Position numbers and translations under genes: made by a program. The notes beneath the pieces were generated by a model. It was not told the origin of the DNA, did not search any database, and was given only the letters and a program-made list of their open reading frames with translations. From Paludibacteraceae bacterium (GTDB lineage: Bacteria; Bacteroidota; Bacteroidia; Bacteroidales; Paludibacteraceae): a stretch of DNA of 32,122 bases. Below, one piece after another: positions 8,172-15,960 of this stretch (position 1 is its first letter; the number at the start of each line of letters is the position of its first letter). The DNA lies in contig JAFGVV010000031.1 of the NCBI GenBank assembly GCA_016937795.1, forward strand, positions 1-32,122. Direction: 5' to 3'.

Positions 8172-9356
8172 TCAAATCTTCAAAAAACTGTACGCCAGCC
8201 ACACCATTCCTCCGGCTCCGGTTTGCAGGGCTTCTTCGTCGATTCGAAAAGTTGCACTGTGCAAACCGCCCGAATCGGCATTTATTTCTCCTTTCACGCC
8301 AAAGCGATAAAAAGTGGCAGGATATTTTTGCGAGAAAAACGCAAAATCCTCTGAAGTCATTCGGGGTTCGAGGGTCAGGGTATTTTCCTTTCCAACCCAT
8401 TCTTCGGCAAAAGCACGGGATTTTTGCGTAATTTCCAAATCGTTTACCACACATGGATATCCATCCGGAATGTCGATATCGGCTGTGCAGCCATAAGCAG
8501 CTGTGGTTTCGGTAATAATACGCCGGATATGTGCGAGCGCTTCGTGTCGCCATTCTTCGTCGAAAGTACGGAAAGTGCCCGAAAGCTGCACTTCGTGCGG
8601 AATTATATTTTGAGCCCCACCGGCAATAAATTTACCAAAAGTAAGTACCATTGGTGTTAATGGATGACACAGGCGGCTTTTTACCTGTTGAAGCGAAACA
8701 AGTGTTTGCGCTGTAGCCAGCACTGTATCGTTCACAAGATGTGGTAACGCGCCGTGACCACCTTTTCCTTTTACTTTCACATGTACTTCGTCGGCCGAAG
8801 CCATTATTTTCCCGGGCAAAAAAGCCATTGTGCCTGTGGGGAAATCTACCGAAACATGTTGTGCAATAATAAGTTCAGGCTTGTAGCCATCAAAAACACC
8901 CGCTTCGAGCATAAGTCGTGCACCACCGGGAGCTTTTTCTTCGCCCGGTTGAAATACAAGTAATATTGTTCCTTCAAAATCGTTTCGTATTTGGTTGAGA
9001 ACAGCAGCAGCGCCCAACAGACAGGCTGTGTGCGCATCGTGACCGCAGGCGTGCATCACATTTTTGTTTTTCGATTTCCAGTCAATGTTTACATTTTCGC
9101 ACACAGGCAACGCATCCATGTCGGCGCGCAAAGCTATGCAGCGTTTCTCCGGATTTCGGCCTTCGATACGCGCCAGAATACCTGTGCCCGCAATTCCCGA
9201 ACGGTATGGTATTTGCATGTTCTCCAACTGACGGCAAATAAAGGCTGCTGTTTCATGTTCCTCAAACGAAAGTTCGGGGTGGGCGTGCAAATACTGATAT
9301 GTTTTGCGGATAAATTCTTTCTGTTGATTTAAAATATCTTGGATATGTATTTTCAT
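8172..9356 (-). CDS. M20 family amidohydrolase (N-acyl-amino acid / hippurate hydrolase type)
   Basis: 394 aa from the ATG at 9356 (a GTG lies directly before it). Metal-site motifs are clear: RADMDALPV, MHACGHDAHTACLLGAA, QPGEEKAPGGARLM, IAQHVS and the C-terminal MTSEDFAFF. The dimerisation domain includes GKGGHGALPH. The family cleaves N-acyl amino acids or related amides in the cytoplasm with a dimetal centre; the precise substrate is not evident. No signal peptide is present. It is the first gene of the minus-strand run that continues with the serine hydrolase, Rossmann, TonB receptor and DUF4249 genes, so the whole run might process and take up a peptide or acyl-amino-acid ligand. Confidence 0.92.
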   Translation of the reverse strand: MKIHIQDILNQQKEFIRKTYQYLHAHPELSFEEHETAAFICRQLENMQIPYRSGIAGTGILARIEGRNPEKRCIALRADMDALPVCENVNIDWKSKNKNVMHACGHDAHTACLLGAAAVLNQIRNDFEGTILLVFQPGEEKAPGGARLMLEAGVFDGYKPELIIAQHVSVDFPTGTMAFLPGKIMASADEVHVKVKGKGGHGALPHLVNDTVLATAQTLVSLQQVKSRLCHPLTPMVLTFGKFIAGGAQNIIPHEVQLSGTFRTFDEEWRHEALAHIRRIITETTAAYGCTADIDIPDGYPCVVNDLEITQKSRAFAEEWVGKENTLTLEPRMTSEDFAFFSQKYPATFYRFGVKGEINADSGGLHSATFRIDEEALQTGAGGMVWLAYSFLKI

Positions 9357-9380
9357 CACATACTATTTATTTTCAAGTCA

Positions 9381-9388
9381 CAAAAGTA
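9381..9388 (-). promoter_or_regulatory. Candidate -7 element for the M20 amidohydrolase
   Basis: On the minus strand this reads TACTTTTG, a full match to the Bacteroidota TAnnTTTG -7 element, 25 bp before the ATG. No TTTG was found at the usual distance for the -33 element. Confidence 0.45.
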
Positions 9389-9549
9389 ATTATTTTTTAG
9401 CAATTAAGTCGTTTGAAGATAATAATGTCCCTATTTTCAAAGTGCTATTTGAAATTTGAAGAGGAAGTTTACTTGTAAACTCATTCCTGAGCTTAACTTT
9501 AATTAAGCAGATAATTGCTAAAAACAGTGGATAAGACATACAATTTTTA

Positions 9550-9557
9550 TATTTTTG
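9550..9557 (+). promoter_or_regulatory. Candidate -7 element for the DUF1573 gene
   Basis: TATTTTTG matches TAnnTTTG and lies 41 bp before the ATG at 9598. The -33 element is not obvious. Confidence 0.4.
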
Positions 9558-9597
9558 CAAATCACTTTTGTTATACAATATAAATTAAATATAGCAT

Positions 9598-10680
9598 ATG
9601 AAGAAATTAAGTTTTATAGCAGTGCTTTTGCTTTTTGCTGGAGTGGTTTTTGCACAGAAGGCTGAGATTACTTTCGAAAAGAAAATCCATGATTTTGGGC
9701 AGATCAACGAGTCAGATGGAAAAGCTACTTATGAATTTGTGTTTAGAAATACTGGTAACTCTCCACTTGTAGTTAGCCGTGTGAGAGCATCGTGTGGTTG
9801 CACCACCCCTACATGGACCCGTCAGCCTATTGAGCCAGGCAAAAGTGGATCGATAACAGTGGCTTATAATCCTGCCGGACGCCCGGGTGTTTTTACAAAA
9901 ACCATAACTGTGTCCTCAAATGCTACCGATGAACAAGTTACGTTGCTTATTAAAGGCGATGTAATTCCCGTAAGTTCTTCTCCCTACAATCCTTATCCTG
10001 TGGCAATGGGCGATCTGAAACTGAAAACCAAAGTGGTTCAGATGAATAATGTAGACAAGGGTAAAAGTCAGATTCGCGTTATTGAAGTAAAAAACGAAGG
10101 TCGCAGCAGTATTAAACCTGTGATTGAAAATCTACACGGACACTTAACTGCTAAGTTTGAGCCTGAAACACTTGCAGCAGGACAAACCGGTACGCTCATT
10201 TTTACTTTTAATTCGGCAAAATGTGCTTTGTGGGGACCTACTGTGGATGATGTGTTTGTGGTTATCAATAACAAACGGGTTTATTCAGCCGATTATCAAT
10301 TAAAAGTTTTTGCCAACGTAATAGAAGATTTTAGCAAACTCACTCTCGATCAGCGTCGTAAAGCTCCGATTTTAGAAATGAACACTCGCAGCATCAATTT
10401 GGGAACAGTAAAGCCTGGATCACGCAAATCTGTTCGTTTTAGTTTGAGCAATAAAGGAACAAACGCACTTGAAGTTCGAAGAATAGTAAATAATAACAAG
10501 GAGCTCATCATCAAACCAGCTCGTTTATCGGTTGCCGGAGGAAAAACGGGAAATCTGACTGTGGAGCTCAATAGTAAAACACTTCCGGCAGGCGATTACA
10601 AAAAAACGATTACATTACAAACAAACGATCCGGATAATTCATTTATTGTTTTAGTATTAAACTGGAAAGTGCAGAAATGA
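9598..10680 (+). CDS. Exported DUF1573 protein with Ig-like domains
   Basis: 360 aa with a signal peptide (KKLSFIAVLLLFAGVVFAQ). Residues ~20-125 are a DUF1573 domain: FEKKIHDFGQINESDGKATYEFVFRN, then RVRASCGCTTP with the characteristic C-G-C, then IEPGKSGSITVAYNPAGRPG and FTKTITVSSNA. Two further beta-sandwich segments follow (about 140-245 and 255-358); the last repeats the pattern INLGTVKPGSRKSVRFSLSN and LPAGDYKKTITLQTNDPD. Such proteins are common in Bacteroidota and resemble the ASH/Hydin Ig-like fold; they are probably periplasmic or surface structural or binding proteins with no established function. It is a single-gene unit ended by the hairpin at 10746-10780. Confidence 0.85.
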   Translation: MKKLSFIAVLLLFAGVVFAQKAEITFEKKIHDFGQINESDGKATYEFVFRNTGNSPLVVSRVRASCGCTTPTWTRQPIEPGKSGSITVAYNPAGRPGVFTKTITVSSNATDEQVTLLIKGDVIPVSSSPYNPYPVAMGDLKLKTKVVQMNNVDKGKSQIRVIEVKNEGRSSIKPVIENLHGHLTAKFEPETLAAGQTGTLIFTFNSAKCALWGPTVDDVFVVINNKRVYSADYQLKVFANVIEDFSKLTLDQRRKAPILEMNTRSINLGTVKPGSRKSVRFSLSNKGTNALEVRRIVNNNKELIIKPARLSVAGGKTGNLTVELNSKTLPAGDYKKTITLQTNDPDNSFIVLVLNWKVQK

Positions 10681-10745
10681 TATTTGTAATTTATTTTTAT
10701 TCAGCTTTTAAAGATAAAATTATTTATAATACACCCTAAAGCACT

Positions 10746-10780
10746 AGCCGGAAATGTATGCCTTTTCCGGCTTTTGTTTT
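10746..10780 (+). terminator. Intrinsic terminator after the DUF1573 gene
   Basis: AGCCGGAAA and TTTCCGGCT form a 9-bp stem with a 9-nt loop, followed by TTTGTTTT. The ATG at 10758 lies inside the loop, which argues against using it as the meaB start. Confidence 0.85.
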
Positions 10781-10799
10781 CATAAACAATATTATATCA

Positions 10800-11900
10800 G
10801 TGCATTACAAACATGATCATCCCGAAAACGATCCCTCTTTCAAAAGCCTGATGGTGAATGGGGGAGTTGAGTTTGTGCCCTCTATAAATCCTTATCGTAA
10901 AGCTCGCCCTAAACGACGAAACTTTACTGTAGAGGAATATGTTGAAGGGATTCTTAAAGGTGATATTTCTGTGCTCGGACAAGCTGTAACTTTAGTTGAG
11001 AGCTCGCTGCCAGAGCATCAGGAGATTGCTCAAAAAGTGATAGAGCAATGTTTGCCTCATGCAGGTAAATCGACACGTCTTGGTATTACAGGTGTTCCCG
11101 GAGCAGGTAAGAGTACGTTTATCGAAGCTTTGGGAATGCATTTAGTGCGTCGCGGACATAAGCTTGCTGTGCTTGCCATCGACCCAAGCAGTGAACGCTC
11201 GAAAGGGAGTATTTTGGGTGACAAAACGCGTATGGAAGAGCTCTCGGTAGCTAAAAACGCTTTTATTCGTCCTTCGCCCTCGGCAGGTTCGCTGGGTGGT
11301 GTGGCGCGCAAAACGCGTGAAAGCATTGTGCTTTGTGAGGCAGCAGGTTTCGATACTATTTTTGTGGAAACAGTAGGAGTGGGGCAGTCGGAAACTGCTG
11401 TGCATTCGATGGTCGATTTCTTTTTGCTCATTCAGCTTGCAGGTACCGGTGATGAATTGCAAGGCATAAAGCGAGGTATTATGGAAATGGCCGACGGAAT
11501 TGCGATTAATAAATGCGATGGAAACAACGTGGACAAAGCCAATGTGGCACGTGTACAATTTAAAAATGCATTGCATTTATTTCCTGCACCTGAATCGGGT
11601 TGGATTCCCGACGTGGTAACATGCTCAGCCATGGAAAATTTGGGAATAGAAAATGTTTGGATAATGATTGACCGCTATGTGCATTTCAGTAAAACAAATG
11701 GCTATTTCGACCATAAACGTAATTCGCAATCGAAATACTGGATGTACGAATCGATCAATGAAGCCTTGCGTTCGAATTTTTATCATAACAACGAAATTAA
11801 AAACCTTCTTACGCAATACGAAAACCGCATCCTTTCAAATGAGATTAGTTCCTTTGTGGCTGCTCACGAATTGCTTGAGAAGTATTTTGCGATTGGTTGA
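10800..11900 (+). CDS. meaB: MeaB/ArgK-type GTPase (methylmalonyl-CoA mutase chaperone)
   Basis: I place the start at GTG 10800 (366 aa), giving an N-terminus with HPENDPSFKSLMVNGG, which resembles homologues as I remember them. The upstream ATG at 10758 sits in a terminator loop, and ATG 10851 is an alternative. Seen motifs: P-loop GVPGAGKST (about residues 98-106), DPSSERSKGSILGDKTRM, FVETVGVGQSE (G3 region) and NKCD (G4). These are diagnostic of the SIMIBI-class GTPase MeaB, which gates adenosylcobalamin loading and protects methylmalonyl-CoA mutase. The mutase genes are not in this window. The stop codon lies within the first unit of an 8-bp tandem repeat. Confidence 0.92.
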   Translation: MHYKHDHPENDPSFKSLMVNGGVEFVPSINPYRKARPKRRNFTVEEYVEGILKGDISVLGQAVTLVESSLPEHQEIAQKVIEQCLPHAGKSTRLGITGVPGAGKSTFIEALGMHLVRRGHKLAVLAIDPSSERSKGSILGDKTRMEELSVAKNAFIRPSPSAGSLGGVARKTRESIVLCEAAGFDTIFVETVGVGQSETAVHSMVDFFLLIQLAGTGDELQGIKRGIMEMADGIAINKCDGNNVDKANVARVQFKNALHLFPAPESGWIPDVVTCSAMENLGIENVWIMIDRYVHFSKTNGYFDHKRNSQSKYWMYESINEALRSNFYHNNEIKNLLTQYENRILSNEISSFVAAHELLEKYFAIG

Positions 11901-11954
11901 TCGGTTAATTGGTTAATCGGTTAATTTGTTGATTGGTGAATCGGTTGATTTGTT
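11891..11954 (+). repeat. Tandem 8-bp repeat, eight units
   Basis: Eight consecutive octamers follow the pattern (G/A)AT(T/C)(G/T)GTT, for example GATTGGTT, GATCGGTT, AATTGGTT and AATCGGTT. The array begins in the last codons of meaB, whose TGA spans units one and two. Units differ at fixed positions, so it is an old, degenerate array. Confidence 0.85.
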
Positions 11955-12044
11955 TTTGGGAGTAGTGTTAAATTGAAAATTATAAATCAGTAAATGGTTA
12001 ATATCAAATACTGTATTATTAATTTTAACTGTTAGCTGGCTCTC

Positions 12045-12072
12045 AGAACTCAGAACTCAGAACTCAAAACTC
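12045..12072 (+). repeat. Tandem 7-bp repeat, four units
   Basis: AGAACTC three times, then AAAACTC. The last unit ends 24 bp before the methyltransferase ATG. The same heptamer family recurs at 31726-31753. Confidence 0.85.
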
Positions 12073-12096
12073 AAAATATATAACTCTCCTCGCTTT

Positions 12097-12807
12097 ATGC
12101 AAATAAATAAAATTCATAACATCTCTTGTCTCGATGGTTTAAAGCAAATACCTGATGCCTGTGTGGATTTGATTTTTACTGATCCACCTTATTATCAATA
12201 CCGTGCTCAAAATGTGCAGGGTTTGAAAAATCACAAGGATGTGGTGACTGAATTTGATTTCGATGGATTCAGTTCAGAAGAGGAGTATCTGCAATTTCTG
12301 GAGGATGTGCTTGTCGAATGTTATCGGGTGGCTAAACCCGGGGCAGCAGGTTATTTGTGGTGCGGCGACGATTTTGTGTCGTATCTCAACCGAATGGTGG
12401 AACGTGTTGGTTTTCAGTTTCGAAAGGTGATTCATTGGCACAAAACCAATCCCTTTCCTGCTATTTATACCCGTAAAATGTATGCCAACAGTATGGAAAT
12501 GATGGTTCATTTCTCGAAAGGTACACCCAAAACATGGAACCATAAGCCGGTAAACGATATGCACAATTTTATTCAAAGTCCCATTTGTATGGGAAAGGAA
12601 CGCACTGCACACAAAACACAGAAACCGCTAAAAGTTTGTCTGCCCTATATCGAAATAAGCAGTAACGAAGGCGACCTTGTGCTCGATCCTTTTATGGGTT
12701 CTGGAAGTACAGCTGTAGCTGCCCGAATGTTGAATAGAGATTATATTGGTTTTGAACTCAATGCTGAATTTTGTCAGATTGCAGAAAGTCGTCTCAAAGG
12801 TATTTAG
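12097..12807 (+). CDS. Orphan DNA adenine/cytosine-N4 methyltransferase (beta-type)
   Basis: 236 aa. The catalytic motif IV is DPPY (residues 29-32) near the N-terminus and the AdoMet-binding motif I is DPFMGSGS (197-204) near the C-terminus; this order defines the beta class of amino-methyltransferases. HKTQKPL (172-178) is the usual lead-in to motif X/I. The protein should transfer a methyl group from AdoMet to the exocyclic amine of A (or C) in a specific DNA sequence; the target cannot be read from the sequence. No restriction endonuclease or specificity gene lies next to it: the neighbours are meaB and 835 bp without genes. It therefore looks like a solitary methylase. It is short but complete, with microrepeats directly upstream. 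Confidence 0.9.
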   Translation: MQINKIHNISCLDGLKQIPDACVDLIFTDPPYYQYRAQNVQGLKNHKDVVTEFDFDGFSSEEEYLQFLEDVLVECYRVAKPGAAGYLWCGDDFVSYLNRMVERVGFQFRKVIHWHKTNPFPAIYTRKMYANSMEMMVHFSKGTPKTWNHKPVNDMHNFIQSPICMGKERTAHKTQKPLKVCLPYIEISSNEGDLVLDPFMGSGSTAVAARMLNRDYIGFELNAEFCQIAESRLKGI

Positions 12808-13480
12808 ACAATGTTGGAAAAATAAATCTGAAATGTAAGTCTGGTTTATTTTAGTTGCTTGTTAATAGGCAAGATAATAGTCTGTTTTACAGGATGATTA
12901 CAATTCTTTTTTGAATAAAACAAGTAATGAGAATTTAGTATTCAATAATTATTATTGATATGTTTTCACCACATATGGAACATCCCGGGTATCGGGAGAA
13001 CACAGTAGCCTTGAAACAACAGAAAAGACTAAGAATTCATAGGATTATCCCTATTGTCGGGATAATTTCAGCGTGATAAAAGTATCGTCAGATACTTTTA
13101 CTATGTGAACTAAGTCTTTTTCCTCAATTATTTCTATGTGTTCTATTGTGTTAGAAATATATTATTAAATATTTCAACGAACTTAATTGCTTAATTGCAA
13201 TTTTATTTAACTTCAATAAAATATGTTTATCTCAGAATTTCGCCCTTTTTTGAAACTATTATGATCTTAATTCTTAACTTTCCGGTATAATAGCCTGTTT
13301 TGAAAGGAATTGTAAATTGTTTCTATCTCCTCTCAAATATATACATTGCTGATCGTCAACTCGAACAGAATGAGAGATCTTATTTTAGAGATTTTGGAAA
13401 TTTAAACAGCTAGCGTTGATTCGGAATTAGTTATTAAGTAGTGTTTTTGCCTCCAATCAATAATAATTGTATAAAAGTAA
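12808..13480. other. Intergenic region between methyltransferase and RRM gene
   Basis: No coding region or tRNA was seen. Its middle holds the inverted repeat at 12998-13143; the rest is A+T-rich without recognisable structure. Confidence 0.5.
12998..13143. repeat. 146-bp imperfect inverted repeat with two internal hairpins
   Basis: The left arm (12998-13042, beginning GAACACAGTAG and containing AAAAGACTAAG) is roughly complementary to the right arm (13101-13143, containing CTAAGTCTTTTT and ending CTATGTGTTC). Inside are two clean hairpins: ATTATCCC/GGGATAAT at 13044-13066 and TAAAAGTATC-GTCA-GATACTTTTA at 13077-13100. A smaller TCCCG/CGGGA stem precedes the left arm at 12983-12997. This resembles a small non-autonomous repeat rather than a terminator. 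Confidence 0.6.
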
Positions 13481-13509
13481 TTGTTTCACAGATATTTTGC
13501 ATATCTTTG
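13481..13509 (+). promoter_or_regulatory. Candidate promoter of the RRM gene
   Basis: TATCTTTG at 13502-13509 is a full match to TAnnTTTG, with TTG at 13481-13483 as a possible -33 element 18 bp upstream. Transcription from here would give a leader of roughly 130 nt before the ATG at 13643. Confidence 0.55.
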
Positions 13510-13572
13510 TGAAAACAATTGAAAAAACAAGTCCGGGTCATTTCCTATTCAATCCAACTTTCTCAATATTAA

Positions 13573-13634
13573 AGGATTAAAAATAGAAACTATTCTCTGT
13601 CTTTCTATTCAATGAAAATTTAATTTTTAATCCT
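13573..13634 (+). promoter_or_regulatory. Structured leader of the RRM gene, stem next to the start codon
   Basis: AGGATTAAAAAT (13573-13584) is exactly complementary to ATTTTTAATCCT (13623-13634), a 12-bp stem whose right arm ends 8 nt before the ATG. CTATTCAAT occurs twice in the leader, upstream of the stem and inside its loop. The stem is A+T-rich and would hide the region where ribosomes load. Confidence 0.5.
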
Positions 13635-13642
13635 ATTTCAAA

Positions 13643-13945
13643 ATGAACATTTTTGTAGCTAAATTGAGCTTCGATACAAAAGACGAAGATCTGAAACAAC
13701 TTTTTGCAGAATATGGCGAAGTAAGTTCTGCCCGCGTAGTAACCGACAAATTATCAGGACGTTCGAAAGGGTACGGTTTTGTTGAAATGTCAGACGACGA
13801 AGCCGCTAAAAAGGCAATAAGTGAATTAAACGAATGTGAATTCGACAAACGTGTGATTGCGGTAACAGAAGCCCGTCCACGTGAAGAAAAAACTTACTCT
13901 AACAATCGTCAGGGCGGTTTTGGAGGAGGTTCAAAAAGATATTAA
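13643..13945 (+). CDS. RRM-domain RNA-binding protein
   Basis: 100 aa. A single RNA-recognition motif fills residues 1-78: RNP2 is IFVAKL (3-8) and RNP1 is KGYGFVEM (42-49), with the expected aromatic residues. A short glycine-rich tail follows (GGFGGGSKRY). Proteins of this size and layout are widespread in Bacteroidota and cyanobacteria as single-RRM RNA-binding proteins, in some cases cold-induced. It is ended by a strong terminator and is next to a cold-shock-domain gene, with a DEAD-box helicase nearby, supporting a role as an RNA chaperone. Confidence 0.93.
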   Translation: MNIFVAKLSFDTKDEDLKQLFAEYGEVSSARVVTDKLSGRSKGYGFVEMSDDEAAKKAISELNECEFDKRVIAVTEARPREEKTYSNNRQGGFGGGSKRY

Positions 13946-13963
13946 TACAAAATCACCTCAGTT

Positions 13964-13995
13964 AAATGCCTTTATGATAAGTAAAGGCATTTTTC
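13964..13995 (+). terminator. Intrinsic terminator after the RRM gene
   Basis: AAATGCCTTTA and TAAAGGCATTT form an 11-bp stem with loop TGATAAG, followed by TTT. Confidence 0.85.
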
Positions 13996-14057
13996 ATATA
14001 CACATACTAAGTAATAGTTTGTGTTCTATTAATTTAAAAAATAAACTAATTTATTTC

Positions 14058-14531
14058 ATGGCAAAACCAACCACATATAGCAAGCGCGATAACGAGAAGA
14101 AAAAACAGGAAAAAAGAGTTGAAAAACAGAAGAAAAAAGAAAGCCGCAAGCTAAATGATAAGCCTGCCGGTTTCGATGATATGATTGCGTATGTGGACGA
14201 AAACGGACGTATTAGCAGTACTCCTCCCTCAGAAAGAAATAGCGAAACCCCAACCAGACCAAATAGAGAGTATGATCGCTCTAACGACAACAGTGAAAAT
14301 GATCAACGAAAGAATGGCAATAAACTAACCGAACTAATCGGCAGAGTTGAATATGTAAACGCCGAAAAGGGTTATGGATTTATCAAAGAAACTGCTCAGG
14401 TTGATAAGTACTTCTTTCATGTAAGTGGCTTGCTCGAGGCCGTTCAGGTGGGAGATGCCGTGGTTTACGACCTTGAGCGTGGTAAGAAAGGCTATAGTGC
14501 AGTAAGAATCAGAAAGCATAAAGCTGACTGA
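14058..14531 (+). CDS. Cold-shock-domain protein with basic N-terminal extension
   Basis: 157 aa from ATG 14058. The frame is open further upstream, to 13881, but that extension overlaps the RRM gene and its terminator, so I reject it. Residues 10-32 are strongly charged (KKKQEKRVEKQKKKESRK), residues 33-90 are polar and low-complexity, and a cold-shock domain occupies about 93-154 with RNP1 KGYGFI (104-109) and RNP2 YFFHVS (118-123). The layout of a basic tail fused to a C-terminal CSD is known in Bacteroidota. It should bind single-stranded RNA or DNA. It lies downstream of the RRM terminator, so either it has its own promoter or depends on read-through. Confidence 0.9.
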   Translation: MAKPTTYSKRDNEKKKQEKRVEKQKKKESRKLNDKPAGFDDMIAYVDENGRISSTPPSERNSETPTRPNREYDRSNDNSENDQRKNGNKLTELIGRVEYVNAEKGYGFIKETAQVDKYFFHVSGLLEAVQVGDAVVYDLERGKKGYSAVRIRKHKAD

Positions 14532-14561
14532 TTCTCACATTACTGATTTTCTGATTTGCAT

Positions 14562-14795
14562 TTAGATATTGTGCAATTTCATATAATTTGCTACACGGGC
14601 ATCCTGCTCGGCCTGAGTCAAACAGGCAGGTAATTCGATAGTTGTCCGTTTGTTAATGCTGATTCGGATTGTCTCACCTGTTTTTTCCTTCATGTTTTTC
14701 AAAATTGAAGTGATTTGCTGACTTGCGGATGCTTTGTCTGAATGACTAATTCCACCTTCTTTTTTTTGTCCGAATGAATTTTGTTTGGCAATCAT
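14562..14795 (-). CDS. Small conserved-looking protein coupled to the DEAD-box helicase
   Basis: 77 aa, starting 4 bp after the helicase stop codon, so the two are almost certainly co-transcribed and perhaps translationally coupled. The N-terminal 30 residues are polar (MIAKQNSFGQKKEGG, SDKASASQQ); the rest looks folded, with SILKNMKEKTGETIRISINKR and a final helix AEQDARVANYMKLH. No known domain was recognised. Its position suggests a helper or product of RNA metabolism, but that is inference. Confidence 0.75.
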   Translation of the reverse strand: MIAKQNSFGQKKEGGISHSDKASASQQITSILKNMKEKTGETIRISINKRTTIELPACLTQAEQDARVANYMKLHNI

Positions 14796-14799
14796 AATA

Positions 14800-15960
14800 T
14801 TATTGTTTAATTTTTAATAATAAGTTCTTGTTTTGTTGCTGACCGCTTGCGACTTCAAGACGTTTTCCTGTTAGTCGCTGGATATCTCTCAGATATGATT
14901 TCTCTTCTTCGGCGCAAAACGATAATGCAATACCGGTGTTTCCGGCACGTCCGGTTCGTCCGATACGGTGTACGTATGTTTCTGCCACTTCGGGTAAATC
15001 GTAGTTTATCACCATTTCGAGTTTGTCAATATCAATTCCGCGTGCTGCTATATCGGTGGCTATCAATACCCTTGTTTTATTTGTTTTGAAATTGCTAAGT
15101 GCGTTCTGGCGAGCGTTTTGCGATTTATTGCCATGTATAGCTTCGCTACCAATACCAGCTTTGCAAAGCATGCGGGCAATTTTATCGGCGCCGTGTTTGG
15201 TACGCGAGAATATCAGTGTCGATTGTTTTTTGTCTTTCGAAAGCAAGTCGATAAGTAAGTCCTTTTTGTCGGTTTTCTCCACATAATAAAGGAGCTGAGT
15301 TACTGTATCCACTACCGATGAAGTTGGCGTTACTTCCACTCTTACAGGGTTTTTCAGAATTGTGCCCGATAATGTAGCAATGGCCTGAGGCATTGTAGCC
15401 GAAAACAAAAGTGTTTGTTTTTTTTGTGGCAGCTTTGGTAAAATTCGCTTTATGTCGTGAATGAAACCCATGTCGAGCATGCGGTCGGCTTCGTCGAGTA
15501 CAAAGAAACTAATGTCGTTTAAGTTTACAAATCCCTGATTCATAAGGTCGAGCAGTCGGCCGGGAGTTGCAGTCAGTATATCCACGCCATTTTTCAGAGC
15601 GCTCACTTGTGAATTTTGTTTTACTCCACCAAAAATCACGCAATGACTGACACCTGTGTAAGTACTATAGTCCTGAATACATTCGTCGATTTGCAAAGCA
15701 AGTTCGCGGGTAGGAGTGAGGATAAGTGCTTTTATCGGGCGTTTTCGGGGATTCGTTTTGGGACTGTTGTAAATATGTTGAATAATGGGAATTGCAAATG
15801 CAGCTGTTTTTCCGGTTCCGGTTTGTGCAAGTCCTAGCATGTCTTTGTGTTGTAATACCACAGGGATTGCTTTTTCCTGTATAAGTGTTGGTGTTTTGTA
15901 ACCTTTGTCGTTTAGAGCTTTTAAAATTGGCTCAATAATATCTAAGTCGTTAAATGTCAT
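14800..15960 (-). CDS. DEAD-box ATP-dependent RNA helicase
   Basis: 386 aa. All core motifs are visible: Q motif region around KTPTLIQEKAIP, motif I AQTGTGKT (45-52), Ia PTRELA, GG, TPGR, motif II DEAD (156-159), motif III SAT (187-189), V ATDIAARGID and VI HRIGRTGR (331-338). The C-terminal tail after the helicase core is short (QQQNKNLLLKIKQ), so it is a minimal RhlE-type protein lacking a long basic tail. It unwinds RNA structures, with likely roles in ribosome assembly or cold adaptation. It heads a two-gene unit with the 77-aa protein and faces the CSD gene convergently. Confidence 0.95.
   Translation of the reverse strand: MTFNDLDIIEPILKALNDKGYKTPTLIQEKAIPVVLQHKDMLGLAQTGTGKTAAFAIPIIQHIYNSPKTNPRKRPIKALILTPTRELALQIDECIQDYSTYTGVSHCVIFGGVKQNSQVSALKNGVDILTATPGRLLDLMNQGFVNLNDISFFVLDEADRMLDMGFIHDIKRILPKLPQKKQTLLFSATMPQAIATLSGTILKNPVRVEVTPTSSVVDTVTQLLYYVEKTDKKDLLIDLLSKDKKQSTLIFSRTKHGADKIARMLCKAGIGSEAIHGNKSQNARQNALSNFKTNKTRVLIATDIAARGIDIDKLEMVINYDLPEVAETYVHRIGRTGRAGNTGIALSFCAEEEKSYLRDIQRLTGKRLEVASGQQQNKNLLLKIKQ

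Noticed and set aside
11891..12072. CRISPR-like array
   Set aside because: Units are 8 and 7 bp with no spacers; these are simple tandem repeats.
13881..14057. Longer N-terminus for the cold-shock protein
   Set aside because: The extension overlaps the end of the RRM gene and its terminator; homologous proteins begin at MAKPTTYSKR.
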